DNA from: Emiliania huxleyi CCMP1516 | Taxonomy: Eukaryota; Haptophyta; Isochrysidales; Noelaerhabdaceae | Direction of reading: 5' to 3' | Length of the DNA: 64,000 nt | NCBI RefSeq assembly: GCF_000372725.1 | Contig: NW_005201327.1 | Location: 117,293 to 181,292, forward strand | Part shown: positions 54,981-64,000 of the stretch, piece after piece | Layout: each line of letters opens with the position of its first letter | How positions within the stretch are numbered: the stretch's first letter is position 1 | Translations under genes and position numbers: made by a program | Notes under the pieces: generated by a model | Seen by the model: only the letters and a program-made list of their open reading frames with translations | Databases searched by the model: none | Told to the model about the DNA's origin: nothing

Positions 54981-57900
54981 ATGGCCTTCGCCACGCTGTC
55001 GTGCCTCCTGCTGGCGCTCTGCGTGCCTGCCGCCGCTCGGTCTCCGCGCCGTCCGGCCGCCGCTCGCAGCCGCCGCGCCTCGCTGCTCGCCATGCAGACC
55101 GCCGGCGCCGGCGGCGAGGCGGACAGCGTCGCGGCGCGGCTCGAGACGGACGGCGTGCTCTCCGGGCTCACGGCGGAGGAGGCGCGGCTCGTGTGCTGGC
55201 TTGCGTCGGAGGAGATGGGCCAGGCCCACCTCTTCGCCGGCTGGTCCGCCGCCGCGCCCGACGACAAGCGCCGGCTGCTGCGGCAGGTTGCAGAGATGGA
55301 CGCTCGCTATCCCGAGGACGCCGCGGGCGCGCGCGGGCTGGCTGCGTACGTGTCGCACGCGCGCACGCTGCTCGCCGAGTCGGCGGCCGACCTCAACCCC
55401 TTCGACGGCTACACCGTCTCCGTGCCGCGCGACGGCGAGCGCATGGAGGTCGGGACCGCCTCCTTCCGCGCCGACGAGGCGCGCCTAGCCGCCTCTTCCC
55501 GCCTAGCCGCCTCTTCCCGCCTAGCCGCCTCTTCCCGCCTAGCCGCCTCTTCCCGCCTAGCCGCCTCTTCCCGCCTAGCCGCCTCTTCCCGCCTAGCCGC
55601 CTCTTCCCGCCTAGCCGCCTCTTCCCGCCTAGCCGCCTCTTCCCGCCTAGCCGCCTCTTCCCGCCTAGCCGCCTCTTCCCGCCTAGCCGCCTCTTCCCGC
55701 CTAGCCGCCTCTTCCCGCCTAGCCGCCTCTTCCCGCCTAGCCGCCTCTTCCCGCCTAGCCGCCTCTTCCCGCCTAGCCGCCTCTTCCCGCCTAGCCGCCT
55801 CTTCCCGCCTAGCCGCCTCTTCCCGCCTAGCCGCCTCTTCCCGCGGCCGCTCCCTCGTGCACACATGCCCCACTAGCGCACCCCCGCCGCTCCGGCCGCT
55901 GCCTTCGCTCCCGCCTAGCCGCCCTAGCGCGCGTGCGGAGCCGCGCCAGCGCAGAGGGCTCGCCGTTGCGCTGGCGGCAGGGCGCTTCAACACTGAAGCC
56001 GCTTTTCTTTTTTAAGGCGCGCGGCGGCGCGATGCTCAAGGACACGGTCTTCGTGCTCGTTGCGGGCGGGCTGGGAGAGCGGCTCGGCTTCGACGGCATC
56101 AAGGTTGCGCTTCCGGCGGAGACCCTCTCCGGCGCCACCTTTCTGGAGATCTACTGCACCGCGCTGCGGGCGATCGAGGAGCGGGAGGGAGGAGGAGGCG
56201 TGAACAGCGTCTCTTCACGCCCACTGCTGTGATCAGGCGATCGAGGAGCGGGAGGGAGGCCGTAAGGCGCCGCTGGCCGTCGTGACGTCGGACGAGACAC
56301 GCACGCGCGCGCGCGCGTTGACTGCTGAGTGATCATGACTGCACCAGGCGCCGCTGGTGATCATGACGTCGGAGGACACGCACGCGCTGACCGAGGAGAG
56401 CCGGAGCGCTCCTAGGCCGTCCGCCGGACGGCCGCGCGGGATCCGCAGCCGTGAGGCCGTAGGCGCTGCTGCTGGAGCACGGCTACTACGGGTTGCAGCC
56501 TTCGCAGGTGCACTTGCTTCGGCAGGCCAACGTGCCGGCGCTCGGCAGCAACGCCGCCGCGTTTGTGGCGTCGGAGGAGGACCCGTTCACGCTGCTCACC
56601 AAGCCGCACGGCCACGGAGACGTGCACACGCTGCTGCACGGCTCCGGCCTGCTGCCCGCCTTCGCCGCGGAGGGCCGGTCCCACGTCGTCTTCTTCCAGG
56701 ACACAAACGTGCTCGCGTTCAAGGCCATCCCCGCGGCTCTCGGCGTCTCCGAGCGGCTCGGGCTGGCGATGAACTCGCTCGCGGTGCCGAGGGCGGCGGG
56801 CGAGGCGGCGGGCGCGATCTGCCGGCTGCAGCCGCCGGCGGGGGACGGGTGCGAGATCGCGCGAGATCGGCCGAGAGGGCACGAGATCGGACGAGATCGG
56901 GCGAGATCGGACGAGATGACATGAGATGGCACGAGATCGCCCCGAGATCGAACGAGATCGCACGAGATCGGCCCGAGATCGGCCCGAGATCGGCCCGAGA
57001 TCGGCCCGAGATCGGCCCGAGATCGGCCCGAGATCGGCACGAGATCGGCCCGAGATCTGCCCGAGATCTGCCCGAGATCTGCCCGAGATCTGCCCGAGAT
57101 TTGCGCGAGATCGGCCCGAGATCGGCCCGAGATTTGCGCGAGACATACCCGCAGGCTCGTGATGAACGTCGAGTACAACCAGCTGGACGCGCTGCTCCGC
57201 TCCACCGGTGGCGCGGGCGACGAGGCGGACGGGAGCGGCTACTCGCCCTACCCCGGCAACGTAAACACGCTGGTCGTGGCCCTGGGGCCGTACGCGGACG
57301 CACTGGCGGCGAGCGGAGGAGCGATGCCCGAGTTTGTCAACCCAAAGTACGCGGACGCGAGCCGCAGCGTCTTCAAGAAGCCGACGCGGCTCGAGTGCAT
57401 GATGCAGGAGCTGCTGCATCTCCCCATATCTCCCCATATCTCCCCATATCTCCCCATATCTCGAGTGCATGATGCAGGAGCTGCCGAAGCTGCTGCCGGC
57501 GCACGCAACGGTCGGCTTCACCCAGTTCGAGCGCTGGTTCTCCTTTTCGCCGGTCAAGAATGCGATCGGCGACGCGGTCGCGCAGGCGGCAAAGGGCAAC
57601 TACGCCGCCTCGCCTGGCGCGGGCGAGGCGGCGGTCTACGAGGCGAACGCGGCGCTGCTGCGGCTGGCGGGCGCAACGGTGGAGGCGGGGGCACCCTCGT
57701 CCTTCCTCGGCCTGCGCCTCGGCGTGAGCCCGCCCATGAAAAGGCGGACATCCTAGGCGGTCGCGTCTTTCTTTGTCTAGGCCTGACCCTCGGCCTGAGC
57801 CCGCCCATCTCGCTGAGTCCGCGCTTCGCCCTCACCACGGACGAGCTGATGCGGCGCGTCAGCGGCGGCGCCGCCGTCCGCATCTCCGCCGCGTCGGCGC

Positions 57901-58530
57901 TCGAGCTCGACGGCGTCATCTAGCTCGAGATCTAGCTCGAGATCTAGCTCGAGATCTGCTCGAGATCGCTCGAGATCGGCTCGAGATCTCGCCCGAGATT
58001 TGCTCGAGATCGAGTCGGAGGGGGGGCCACACGCCCCCACCCCACACCTAGGCGACATCGAGCTCTCCTCTCTCGACCTCGACGGCGCGCTCTCCATCCG
58101 CGCCTCGCCGGGCGTGTCGGTGGTGGTGCGCGGGGCGACGGTGCGAACCTCTTAGACGCGGAGCCCGTGTTCTGGCACTGCAACCGTCGCTCGAGAGGAC
58201 ACGCACTCCGCTGTACTCGGCCCGTGTACCGCTGGGTGACCCGTATACCGTATACCGTTGGGCTCGCCGCGTTCGGTGGCCCGTGTGCTCACGTTGTGCT
58301 GCGCGTACGCGGCGCGAGACCGCCCTCCCGCCCCTGACCGCGGCGTGGCCATGACGCAGGTGCGGAACGCCGGCTGGTGCTGGGAGTCCGTCGAGCCAGG
58401 CGCGGCCGGCATGCCCGCGGGGGTGTCGATCCGCGGCTACGCGCTCCGGAAGGAGGGCGGGGTGCAGATCGAACTGCAGGAGCCGGGCAGGTACGAGGTG
58501 AGCGGCGGCGGGGTGGTGACGAGGTTGTGA
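54981..58530 (+). CDS. UDP-sugar pyrophosphorylase (USP type)
   Basis: Converts sugar-1-phosphates and UTP to UDP-sugars. Exons: 54981-55478, 56017-56169, 56237-56266, 56348-56395, 56463-56848, 57155-57407, 57478-57709, 57781-57912, 58052-58140 and 58360-58530, about 663 aa. Leader MAFATLSCLLLALCVPAAAR suggests entry to the secretory/plastid route. Signatures: FVLVAGGLGERLGFDGIKVA (nucleotide loop), LPAETLSGATFLEIY, LVIMTSEDTHA, TKPHGHGDVHTLLHGSGLLP (uridine and phosphate contacts), VFFQDTN, NSLAVPR, MNVEYNQLDALLR, YPGNVNTLV, EFVNPKYAD, RLECMMQELP. The C-terminal beta domain ends NAGWCWESVE to GRYEVSGGG. At least seven of nine introns show flanking exon duplication. Two junctions (56396-56462 and 57408-57477) fit best with GA-AG ends; the first has a GC alternative at 56406 adding a few residues. 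Plant USPs are close to 600 aa. Confidence 0.93.
55483..55842 (+). repeat. 18-bp satellite, 20 exact units, inside an intron
   Basis: The unit gcctagccgcctcttccc is repeated 20 times without visible change in the first intron (55479-56016), just after its GC donor. Confidence 0.97.
56849..57154 (+). repeat. 11-bp satellite intron (cgagatcggcc units)
   Basis: GT-AG intron filled with cgagatcggcc, cgagatctgcc and variants. Same family as 49777-50082 and the region 57913-58020. Confidence 0.92.
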
Positions 58531-59306
58531 GCGGGCCCGGCCCTGGCGAAGGAAGCAAAGGCCCCGCCGGCTTCCCCCAGCCGTCGCTTCCACGAGCCCC
58601 CACAGCTCTCTTTGTCAGTCAACTGCATCTCTGCAGAGAGCGGCGCCCTGCCTGCCCCGCTCTTGCGCCCGCCTTTTTTGAAGACAAGCCATGTCACACT
58701 GCCTCTCCGGTCCGGCTCGCACGGTGTCCGGTGCAGCCTACGGTAGTGCCGCCGCCCTCGCGCGCTCGTGACCGACTGCCCGCCCCTGTCTTAACCCCTA
58801 AACGGCTGTGGTTCCCATATATGGGAACTTCGCCAATTCTGTGAAAGAGAAAGCTGATACCTGTGGTCGCAGCGACGGCCGATCCTGCGACGGTGTATCA
58901 TTCACTTTATGCCACCGTTGCATATCCGCAGTTCGACTCGGCGCAAAAAACCCAGACGGGCGTTGTCACTGGTTCGAAACCCACCTTAGCGTTCACCTGC
59001 TATCCAGCAGTCGTCTGCGACATGGCAGTGGCCCCGGGTCATGTGCAGCTGGTCCCGAGCGGCTCAGGTCCCAGATCGAACCTCGGACCCCACAGATTCT
59101 AGATGGTGGGCTAGGCCGTTTGCGAAGCCTTGGATTGCCGACCACTGCTTGAATTCGAGGCTCTCCTCGAGTCCGGCCCCGACGCAGAGAGGCGTCGATG
59201 CGCCGTCTAGCCAGAAACATTCCTGATTTATGGGCTCTTTGAGAATCGGTCGTGTCATCAGGACTGGAGACTGGGGGACCGCAGCAGACACGCAACCACC
59301 TGAGGC
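58531..59306. other. Intergenic region
   Basis: Contains the 18-bp palindrome gttcccatatatgggaac at 58811-58828. No CDS supported. Confidence 0.5.
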
Positions 59307-59640
59307 CTACTTTGCGTCGTAGACCGACTTCTCCACGTCCATGCCGTCCTCGTACAGCCAATCCTCGAGCGTGGTCAATAGCGCCATGAGAGGCGACTTC
59401 TCGTCCTCCGTCGAGAAGACGGAGAGCGAGGTGCTGAGCTTGTCCCTCATCGAGTAGATCGTCCCCTCGAGCTGGTTCATCGCGTCCGCCTTCTCCTTGA
59501 TGCGCTTGTCCTCGATCGCCATCTTCCACCTCCTCCTGCGCCTCCATCAACTCCTGCGCGCTCATGCCCACCGACTTTGCCTTGCTCACCGTCACCGGGA
59601 TCCGCTTCACCTTCTTCGACCGCTTCTTCTACTCGGCCGG
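59307..59640 (-). pseudogene. Broken C-terminal piece of an Hsp70/Hsp110-type chaperone
   Basis: On the reverse strand, KKRSKKVKRIPVTVSKAK and SAQELMEAQEE match the linker that precedes the helical lid of Hsp110/HSPA4 proteins. MAIEDKRIKEKADAMNQLEG with IYSMRDKLS and LEDWLYEDG are lid signatures. Between the two parts (about 59522) one extra base shifts the frame, and a TAG stands just before KKRSKK. No ATPase domain is seen upstream, where only Pro/Ala/Glu-rich sequence and a weak leader-like frame occur (to about 59900). A decayed fragment is likely. Two sequencing errors plus missed upstream exons are the alternative. Confidence 0.7.
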
Positions 59641-60088
59641 CGCCGGCTCCGGCGCCGGCGCCGCCTCCGCCTCCGCGGCCTCCGCCCCCTCCGTCCGCGG
59701 GCGCCTCCCCGCCCGCGGGCACCTCCGGCGCGGGCCAGGCGCGGGCGCGGGCTCGGCGGGCGGCGCCTCCTCGATCACCACCTCTGCTGCCTCCCTGCGG
59801 ATGCTGCCGGGGAGCCTGGCGGTCTGCTGCACTGCAAGGAAGCGCTGACTCGGTTTCTCCCCGCAAAATCCTACCCAAGACCCGGAACGCGACTGTGACA
59901 TACAGAACCAGCGGGATCACCCGAGAGCGGTCTTGTTCGGGTCAACTAGCTCAGTAAGAAACGGTAAAGTAACAACGCTATAGGAGAGCACAAAAAAGAG
60001 CACAAAAAGAATTTTCAAGCCCAGCACAAAAAGAAATCGCGCGCGCTTCGCTGCTCTCTCGCTGGCCGCCTTCTTTCCCAAGGCGAGC

Positions 60089-61103
60089 ATGTCGCCGCTC
60101 GCAGGCCGGGAGCTGCAGGAAGACAGAGAGATCCCAATCCAGGTCTGGGTCTGCCTGATTCTTATCGTCTTCGTGCTCGTTGCAATGGTCGCCATTGTTG
60201 TGATGGCGTGCTGCGTCTACCGAGCCTGCTCCCGACGCATACGGCTTTGCGAGATCGCGTGCGACGCCAAGCAGTATCCCCATCAGTATCCTGATTCCCA
60301 GAAGTATCCCTATCCCAAACCCCAGCAGTATTATCAGCAAAGCAGCTACGCCACCGGTCGAGACTACTCGACCCAGCAGTATCCCGGCGAATACCCGACC
60401 CAAGAGTACCCCAACGACTCCGGCCCCGCTGGCGACGACTTCTTTGACTCTACAAAGATGCGGGCGCTCAAGGAGGAGGCGCGGCTCGAATGGTTCAGCT
60501 GGGCGGTGGAGGCTGGGGCTAATAGAGGGGAAGACAGATCTCTGTATTCCGACGAGCACTCGGGAGACGACGTATTCTGCTGCTCTGAATACGCGGCACT
60601 CCACGAGACCGTAGTCACTGATGTTGGCGTATTCACCCCGTCCCGGGTCTGTGTGCCTGCCCCCTCTTGTTTGCGGCTGGCGACCGCGCCCGATATCGAT
60701 TTTCAACACACCGTAGGCTGGGAATGTCGACCTGGCTCGCAGGCTCTACGTGAGCGAGGACGAGCTGCGCCGCGTCGAGGCGATCGAGGCTGCAGCCGCC
60801 GGGCCCGAGGCCGGGCAGGAGGAGTCGCGTCTGCCGGCACCCGACCATTCCGAGCCGGGGCCTCGTTCCGTCGCGTCAGACACGGACGTCTCGCCGATGC
60901 CGCCGGCGTCCGGCGCCCTCGAGCGGGCACTCGCCCACAACTCGCAGGTCGCTTGGCTCACCACGCAGGAGGAGTCGCAGGCGGCGCATTCGGCGCCGCC
61001 GCCGGGGCCCTCGACACAGGCACTGTCTTCGGCCCTCGAGGAGTTCTCCTCGAATCTGCGCGGCGAGCACAAGGATGCCGGGGCGCCCGTGTCCCGCGTG
61101 TGA
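60089..61103 (+). CDS. Single-span membrane protein with Tyr/Pro/Gln tail, unknown family
   Basis: Exon 1 60089-60511, GC-AG intron 60512-60716 (GTGGAG|GCTGGG to CCGTAG|GCTGGG), exon 2 60717-61103, about 269 aa. A short acidic head is followed by one membrane helix (VWVCLILIVFVLVAMVAIVV, then MACCVYRAC), then a YPxxYP-type tract (QYPHQYPDSQKYPYPKPQQY). A charged helix LEWFSWAVEAGNVDLARRL and EDELRRVEAIEA close the recognisable part; the tail is polar. The neighbour at 62670 has a related helix after its own membrane span, so the two may be paralogues. Function unknown. Confidence 0.7.
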
Positions 61104-61441
61104 CGGGATCACTCATGACTCAAACGCAAAAGGGCATGCGGGCATGGGGCATGGGGGTCTCCTTCGAGCAGTGACACCAGCCGTGTGACCCGTGACGACG
61201 CGCGTGCGAGAGGCAGACTTGTTTGCGAGAGGTGTGCCATGGTTGCGAAACACAATGAAAGCGATCCGAGGGGTGAGATTTTATATCGCGCCTGAGGCCT
61301 GTGTAAGGTAAGGTAAGGTAAGGTAAACTTCTCCACACACACGAGGTGGTGGGGCAAGGGGGGGCAACCCTCGCGTCTCCACGTCTAACGACAGGAGCCC
61401 CACGGCATTTAAAGTGCAAGGCCCGGTGCGCGTGGGTGAGC

Positions 61442-61537
<96 letters not shown>

Positions 61538-62669
61538 ACGTCACTGCATCCTCTGCCGGTTCCTCCCGTCGCCTCTTCTTTGTTCGAATGTTTTTCAATC
61601 CATCCTTCACGAAGCCCTCCCATGTAGCTAGCGTTCTTTGCGAATGTCTCGAGATGGCCAGCAGGCGCTGTCTGCTCGCGGCCTGTGCGGGCCGCTCGTC
61701 CTCCTCGCCCTTCTTTTGTCCTCCCGTCCCTCCCCTCCACCATGGCCTCCTCGGCACTTCTTTCTCCATCCGCCTCGCCCTGCCTTTCCCAGTTTATATC
61801 CTCATCCTCTGTGCGCTTTTTCGTTCCCTCCCCTTCTCCATCGTTGTCGCCTCCGTCGACTGCGGCGCTGTCTCTGCCCTCGCCTCCGTCCTCCTCGTCT
61901 CGCCTGCCGTCGTCCCGTGTCTCCTCGTCCTCGCCATCGTCTTGGCCGTTGTCTACCTGTTCATCGTGTCCCTTGCTGCTGGTGGCATCGCCGTTGGCTT
62001 CCTCTCTCCCCCTTTCCTCCCTGCCCCTCTCGCTGTCTGGTGCTAATGGACCCCCTTCCTCGCTCTCGCGCTCTTCATAACGGCTTTGCCCCCTCCCTCC
62101 CGCGCCGTTGGGCAGCCTGACCACGACAACGCCAGTGCCGCTGGCCTGCAACTCGAGGCGCCTCTTTGAATGAGCACGAGCCGGTGCGCGGCGGCGGCGC
62201 GGGTGATGCAGCCCAAGGTGACGGCGACGGCGGAGGGGGCGGCGGCGGCGGCGGAGGAGGCGGCAGCGGCGGCGATGGCCGCGGGGTCGGCCCGCCCGCC
62301 TTTGCTGCTGGTGCTGTGGGCATCATCACAGCTCAGCGGCGGTGTGCGACCAGGGCCAGTGGTAGACTTTCGACGCGGTGAGGCTGCTCTCTGAGCGATG
62401 ACACTAGCAGGAGCATCATGTGTGTCATCGGAGTCACTTGTATTACGATACCACCACGCCGCCACGCTCGCAAGGGCCGCCTAAGCGCCTAAGCACCCTA
62501 AGCACCCCCTGCTTAGGCCGCTTAGGCGCTTAGGCGAGTGACGGCCGGCTGCCAGGGGCCTGGCGTGCCTCCGCCGTGGGCTGAGCACCCGGGAGAGCCA
62601 CTCTGCAAGTGGTGTGCGAGCGTGTAGCCTTGAGCGTGCAGTCGGCCGGCGAAGGGGAACGGAGTAGCG
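61104..62669. other. Intergenic or intronic region with element copy G
   Basis: Holds element copy G and its (GT)n tail (61298-61536) and a CT-rich stretch (61560-62160). The latter gives an acidic Glu/Asp/Gly frame on the reverse strand and a Ser/Pro/Leu frame on the plus strand; neither has a domain, so no CDS is called. Around 62480-62540 gcttaggc phrases recur. Confidence 0.45.
61298..61536 (+). mobile_element. Dispersed 150-bp element, copy G, with (GT)n tail
   Basis: Best-preserved copy: four ggtaa units, then acttctccacacacacgagg, the ggagccccacggcatttaaa block, and gcgcgtgggtgagcg, followed by about 46 GT units. Confidence 0.88.
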
Positions 62670-64000
62670 TCACGGCTCCCCCGTTCCGAGCCCAGCCGCC
62701 CTCGCGGCGTCGGCCTCGCTCGTCGCCAGCTGGCCGGCGAGCGTGCCATCGCCGCTCGCGAGCGCCCACTCGAACCACTGCTGGCGGCTCTCGCTCACGG
62801 GCAGCGGTGCGAGCGCCGCTGCAGACCCCGCCGCCGGGGGCGGGGGGCGGGGCGGCGGCATGCGCGCCTCACAGGCGCGGCACTGCGCACGGTAGGCGAG
62901 GGCGAGGCCGGTGGCGAAGGCTGCGGCCAGCATGGCCACTAGAGCGGGGATGACGATGAAGGCGATGGCGGTGCGGCAGAAGACGCAGTCGTCGGCGTCG
63001 TTCGGTGGAGGAGAGGGAGCCATTTGAATAATTGTGAGAATTGGCGGTTTTGCCTTTTCACAGCCGCCGTCCAGTAACCTGGCGTTCCATACTGACGGTG
63101 GCGACGACGGGGTCGGGGCGCTCGGCGGGCCTGACTCGGGCGCCGGCAAGCCAGGCGGCGGAACGGACGGCGAGGGCGGTGTTGAGGGCGGGGGCGGAGG
63201 CGGAGGATAAGGTGGCGGCGAAGGCGGCGGTGGAGAAAAGGGAACCTCCTCGCACTCCAACTTGCTGCCGAGATACTCACTCATGGTGGTGCAAAAGCAG
63301 TCCTGTGTAGTGGCGTTGGCAATGTCGCTGGCTGCATTTCCGCCCCCAGCTCTCTTGTCCTTCGTGAGCACGATGTTCACTTGACCATCTTCTTTGTCTA
63401 CCACATCTACCTTGACGCGGCCGTCCAAGTCGGCCTGCTTGTTGAGGCCGCCCTCGCATCGGAGGGCGTTGAGAATGGCTCTCTGGAGTTCATCCACCTC
63501 GAAAGTGGCATTTCGAAACCGAAGAGTCGTCACGATCTCTGGGGAGCTGCCCGGCGAGCTCGGAGGGCAGGGCGCCGACGGAGGTGGCGCCAAGGGCGGT
63601 GGCAACAGCGGCGGCGGCGAGGGCGGCGGTGAGGGCGGGGGAGGCGACGGGGGTGGGCTCGGTGGTGGCGGCGACGGCGGTGGCGGTGAGGGCGGTGGCG
63701 GTGACGGTGGCGGAGGCGAGGGTGGCGGCGGCGAGGGCGGTGGCGGCGACGGCGGTGGAGGGGAGGGCGGCGGCGGCGATGGTTGCGGCGGGGAGGGCGG
63801 TGGCGGCGACGGTGGCGGCGGCGAGGGTGGCGGCGGCGAGGGCGGTGGCGGGCTGGGCGGCGGAGGGGAGGGCGGCGGCGGCGATGGTGGCGGCGGGGAG
63901 GGCGGCGGCGGCGACGGTGGCGGCGGGAAGGGCGGCGGCGGCGAGGGCGGAGGTGGGCTCGGCGGAGGCGGCGAGGGCGGAGGCGGCGAGGGTGCGCGAT
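62670..64000 (-). CDS. Pro-rich cell-surface membrane protein, 5' end beyond the window
   Basis: The frame is open from the right edge to a stop at 62670. From 64000 to about 63560 it is SPPP/PPPS repeat, like hydroxyproline-rich wall proteins of algae. Then comes a folded segment (VTTLRFRNATFEVDELQRAI, LNALRCEGGL, VKVDVVDKEDGQVNIVLT, with a CFC and a later Cys), a second Pro-rich stretch, a membrane helix (AIAFIVIPALVAMLAAAFAT), and a cytoplasmic tail with QQWFEWALASGDGTLAGQL. Likely a surface or matrix protein with an extracellular Pro-rich stalk. An unspliced intron near 63000-63080 cannot be excluded. Confidence 0.72.
   Translation of the reverse strand, partial: RAPSPPPPSPPPPSPPPPSPPPPFPPPPSPPPPSPPPPSPPPPSPPPPSPPPPSPPPPSPPPPSPPPPSPPQPSPPPPSPPPPSPPPPSPPPPSPPPPSPPPPSPPPPSPPPPSPPPSPPPPSPPPSPPPLLPPPLAPPPSAPCPPSSPGSSPEIVTTLRFRNATFEVDELQRAILNALRCEGGLNKQADLDGRVKVDVVDKEDGQVNIVLTKDKRAGGGNAASDIANATTQDCFCTTMSEYLGSKLECEEVPFSPPPPSPPPYPPPPPPPSTPPSPSVPPPGLPAPESGPPSAPTPSSPPSVWNARLLDGGCEKAKPPILTIIQMAPSPPPNDADDCVFCRTAIAFIVIPALVAMLAAAFATGLALAYRAQCRACEARMPPPRPPPPAAGSAAALAPLPVSESRQQWFEWALASGDGTLAGQLATSEADAARAAGLGTGEP

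Noticed and set aside
55483-55842. 18-bp array as a CRISPR array
   Set aside because: Perfect head-to-tail repeats with no unique spacers, in a eukaryotic intron.
55393-55993. Reverse-strand frames of RREEAA and GGKRRL repeats
   Set aside because: Translation of the 18-bp satellite inside the pyrophosphorylase intron.
58968-58990. ggttcgaaac as a tRNA T-loop
   Set aside because: No matching acceptor, D or anticodon arms around it.
61120-62151. 343-codon acidic reverse-strand frame with a His-Thr run
   Set aside because: The His-Thr run is the (GT)n tail of a repeat, and the acidic part mirrors a CT-rich tract; no domain or splice support.

Overview
The window is nuclear DNA from a GC-rich eukaryotic alga, most like a haptophyte such as Emiliania huxleyi. 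The assignment is an inference. It rests on intron-rich genes with many GC-AG introns, strong G/C at third codon positions, a plastid-type bipartite leader (an A|F-R-P junction) on a glutamate synthase, very abundant low-complexity repeats, and a Pro-rich surface protein. No rRNA or tRNA gene was recognised. There is one assembly gap (52205-52399).

Layout. 1686-3465: copper nitrite reductase (NirK) with a mitochondrial-type leader. 5167-6423: two-fasciclin-domain membrane protein. 7251-9859: a small hypothetical protein and a secreted pectin-lyase-fold protein. 10169-11551: PH-like plus CHAT protease. 12723-16630: small leader-bearing membrane protein, WW-FHA-WW protein, Cys/His zinc protein. 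18005-19212: purple acid phosphatase. 19726-21112: multi-pass membrane protein. 21381-25526: truncated hypothetical gene, polyQ protein, NHL-BTB protein. 26618-29722: glycosyltransferase fragment, foldback element, gene fragment. 29861-32095: ankyrin/U-box protein. 32463-34215: C-terminal half of an SLC13 transporter. 34396-36477: membrane protein with a 72-bp tandem array. 36801-38969: Cys-rich protein with a SUMO-like tail. 39327-42648: acidic hypothetical protein and a 16-repeat ankyrin protein. 43277-44230: SGNH hydrolase. 45093-52204: plastid glutamate synthase with 17 visible exons, cut by the gap. 53244-53943: Tim17/PRAT-like protein. 54981-58530: UDP-sugar pyrophosphorylase. 59307-59640: broken Hsp70/Hsp110-type tail. 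60089-64000: two membrane proteins sharing a C-terminal motif.

The main discovery is in the introns. When exons are fixed by protein homology and reading phase, many introns are seen to be flanked by direct repeats of exon sequence, about 10-40 bp long. The repeat contains AG|GC or AG|GT. The upstream copy supplies the donor and the downstream copy the acceptor. Between the copies lie short satellites (9-11 bp, 18 bp or 6 bp units), a roughly 36-bp motif shared by unrelated genes, or a dispersed roughly 150-bp element. This looks like intron birth by segment duplication or by element insertion, caught at several stages. One copy has been amplified into an eight-unit, frame-preserving 72-bp array. 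Two introns in the pyrophosphorylase gene appear to use GA as donor.

The genes do not form operons. Recurrent themes are nitrogen metabolism (nitrite reductase, glutamate synthase), sugar-nucleotide and surface chemistry, phosphate scavenging, and ubiquitin-type regulation.
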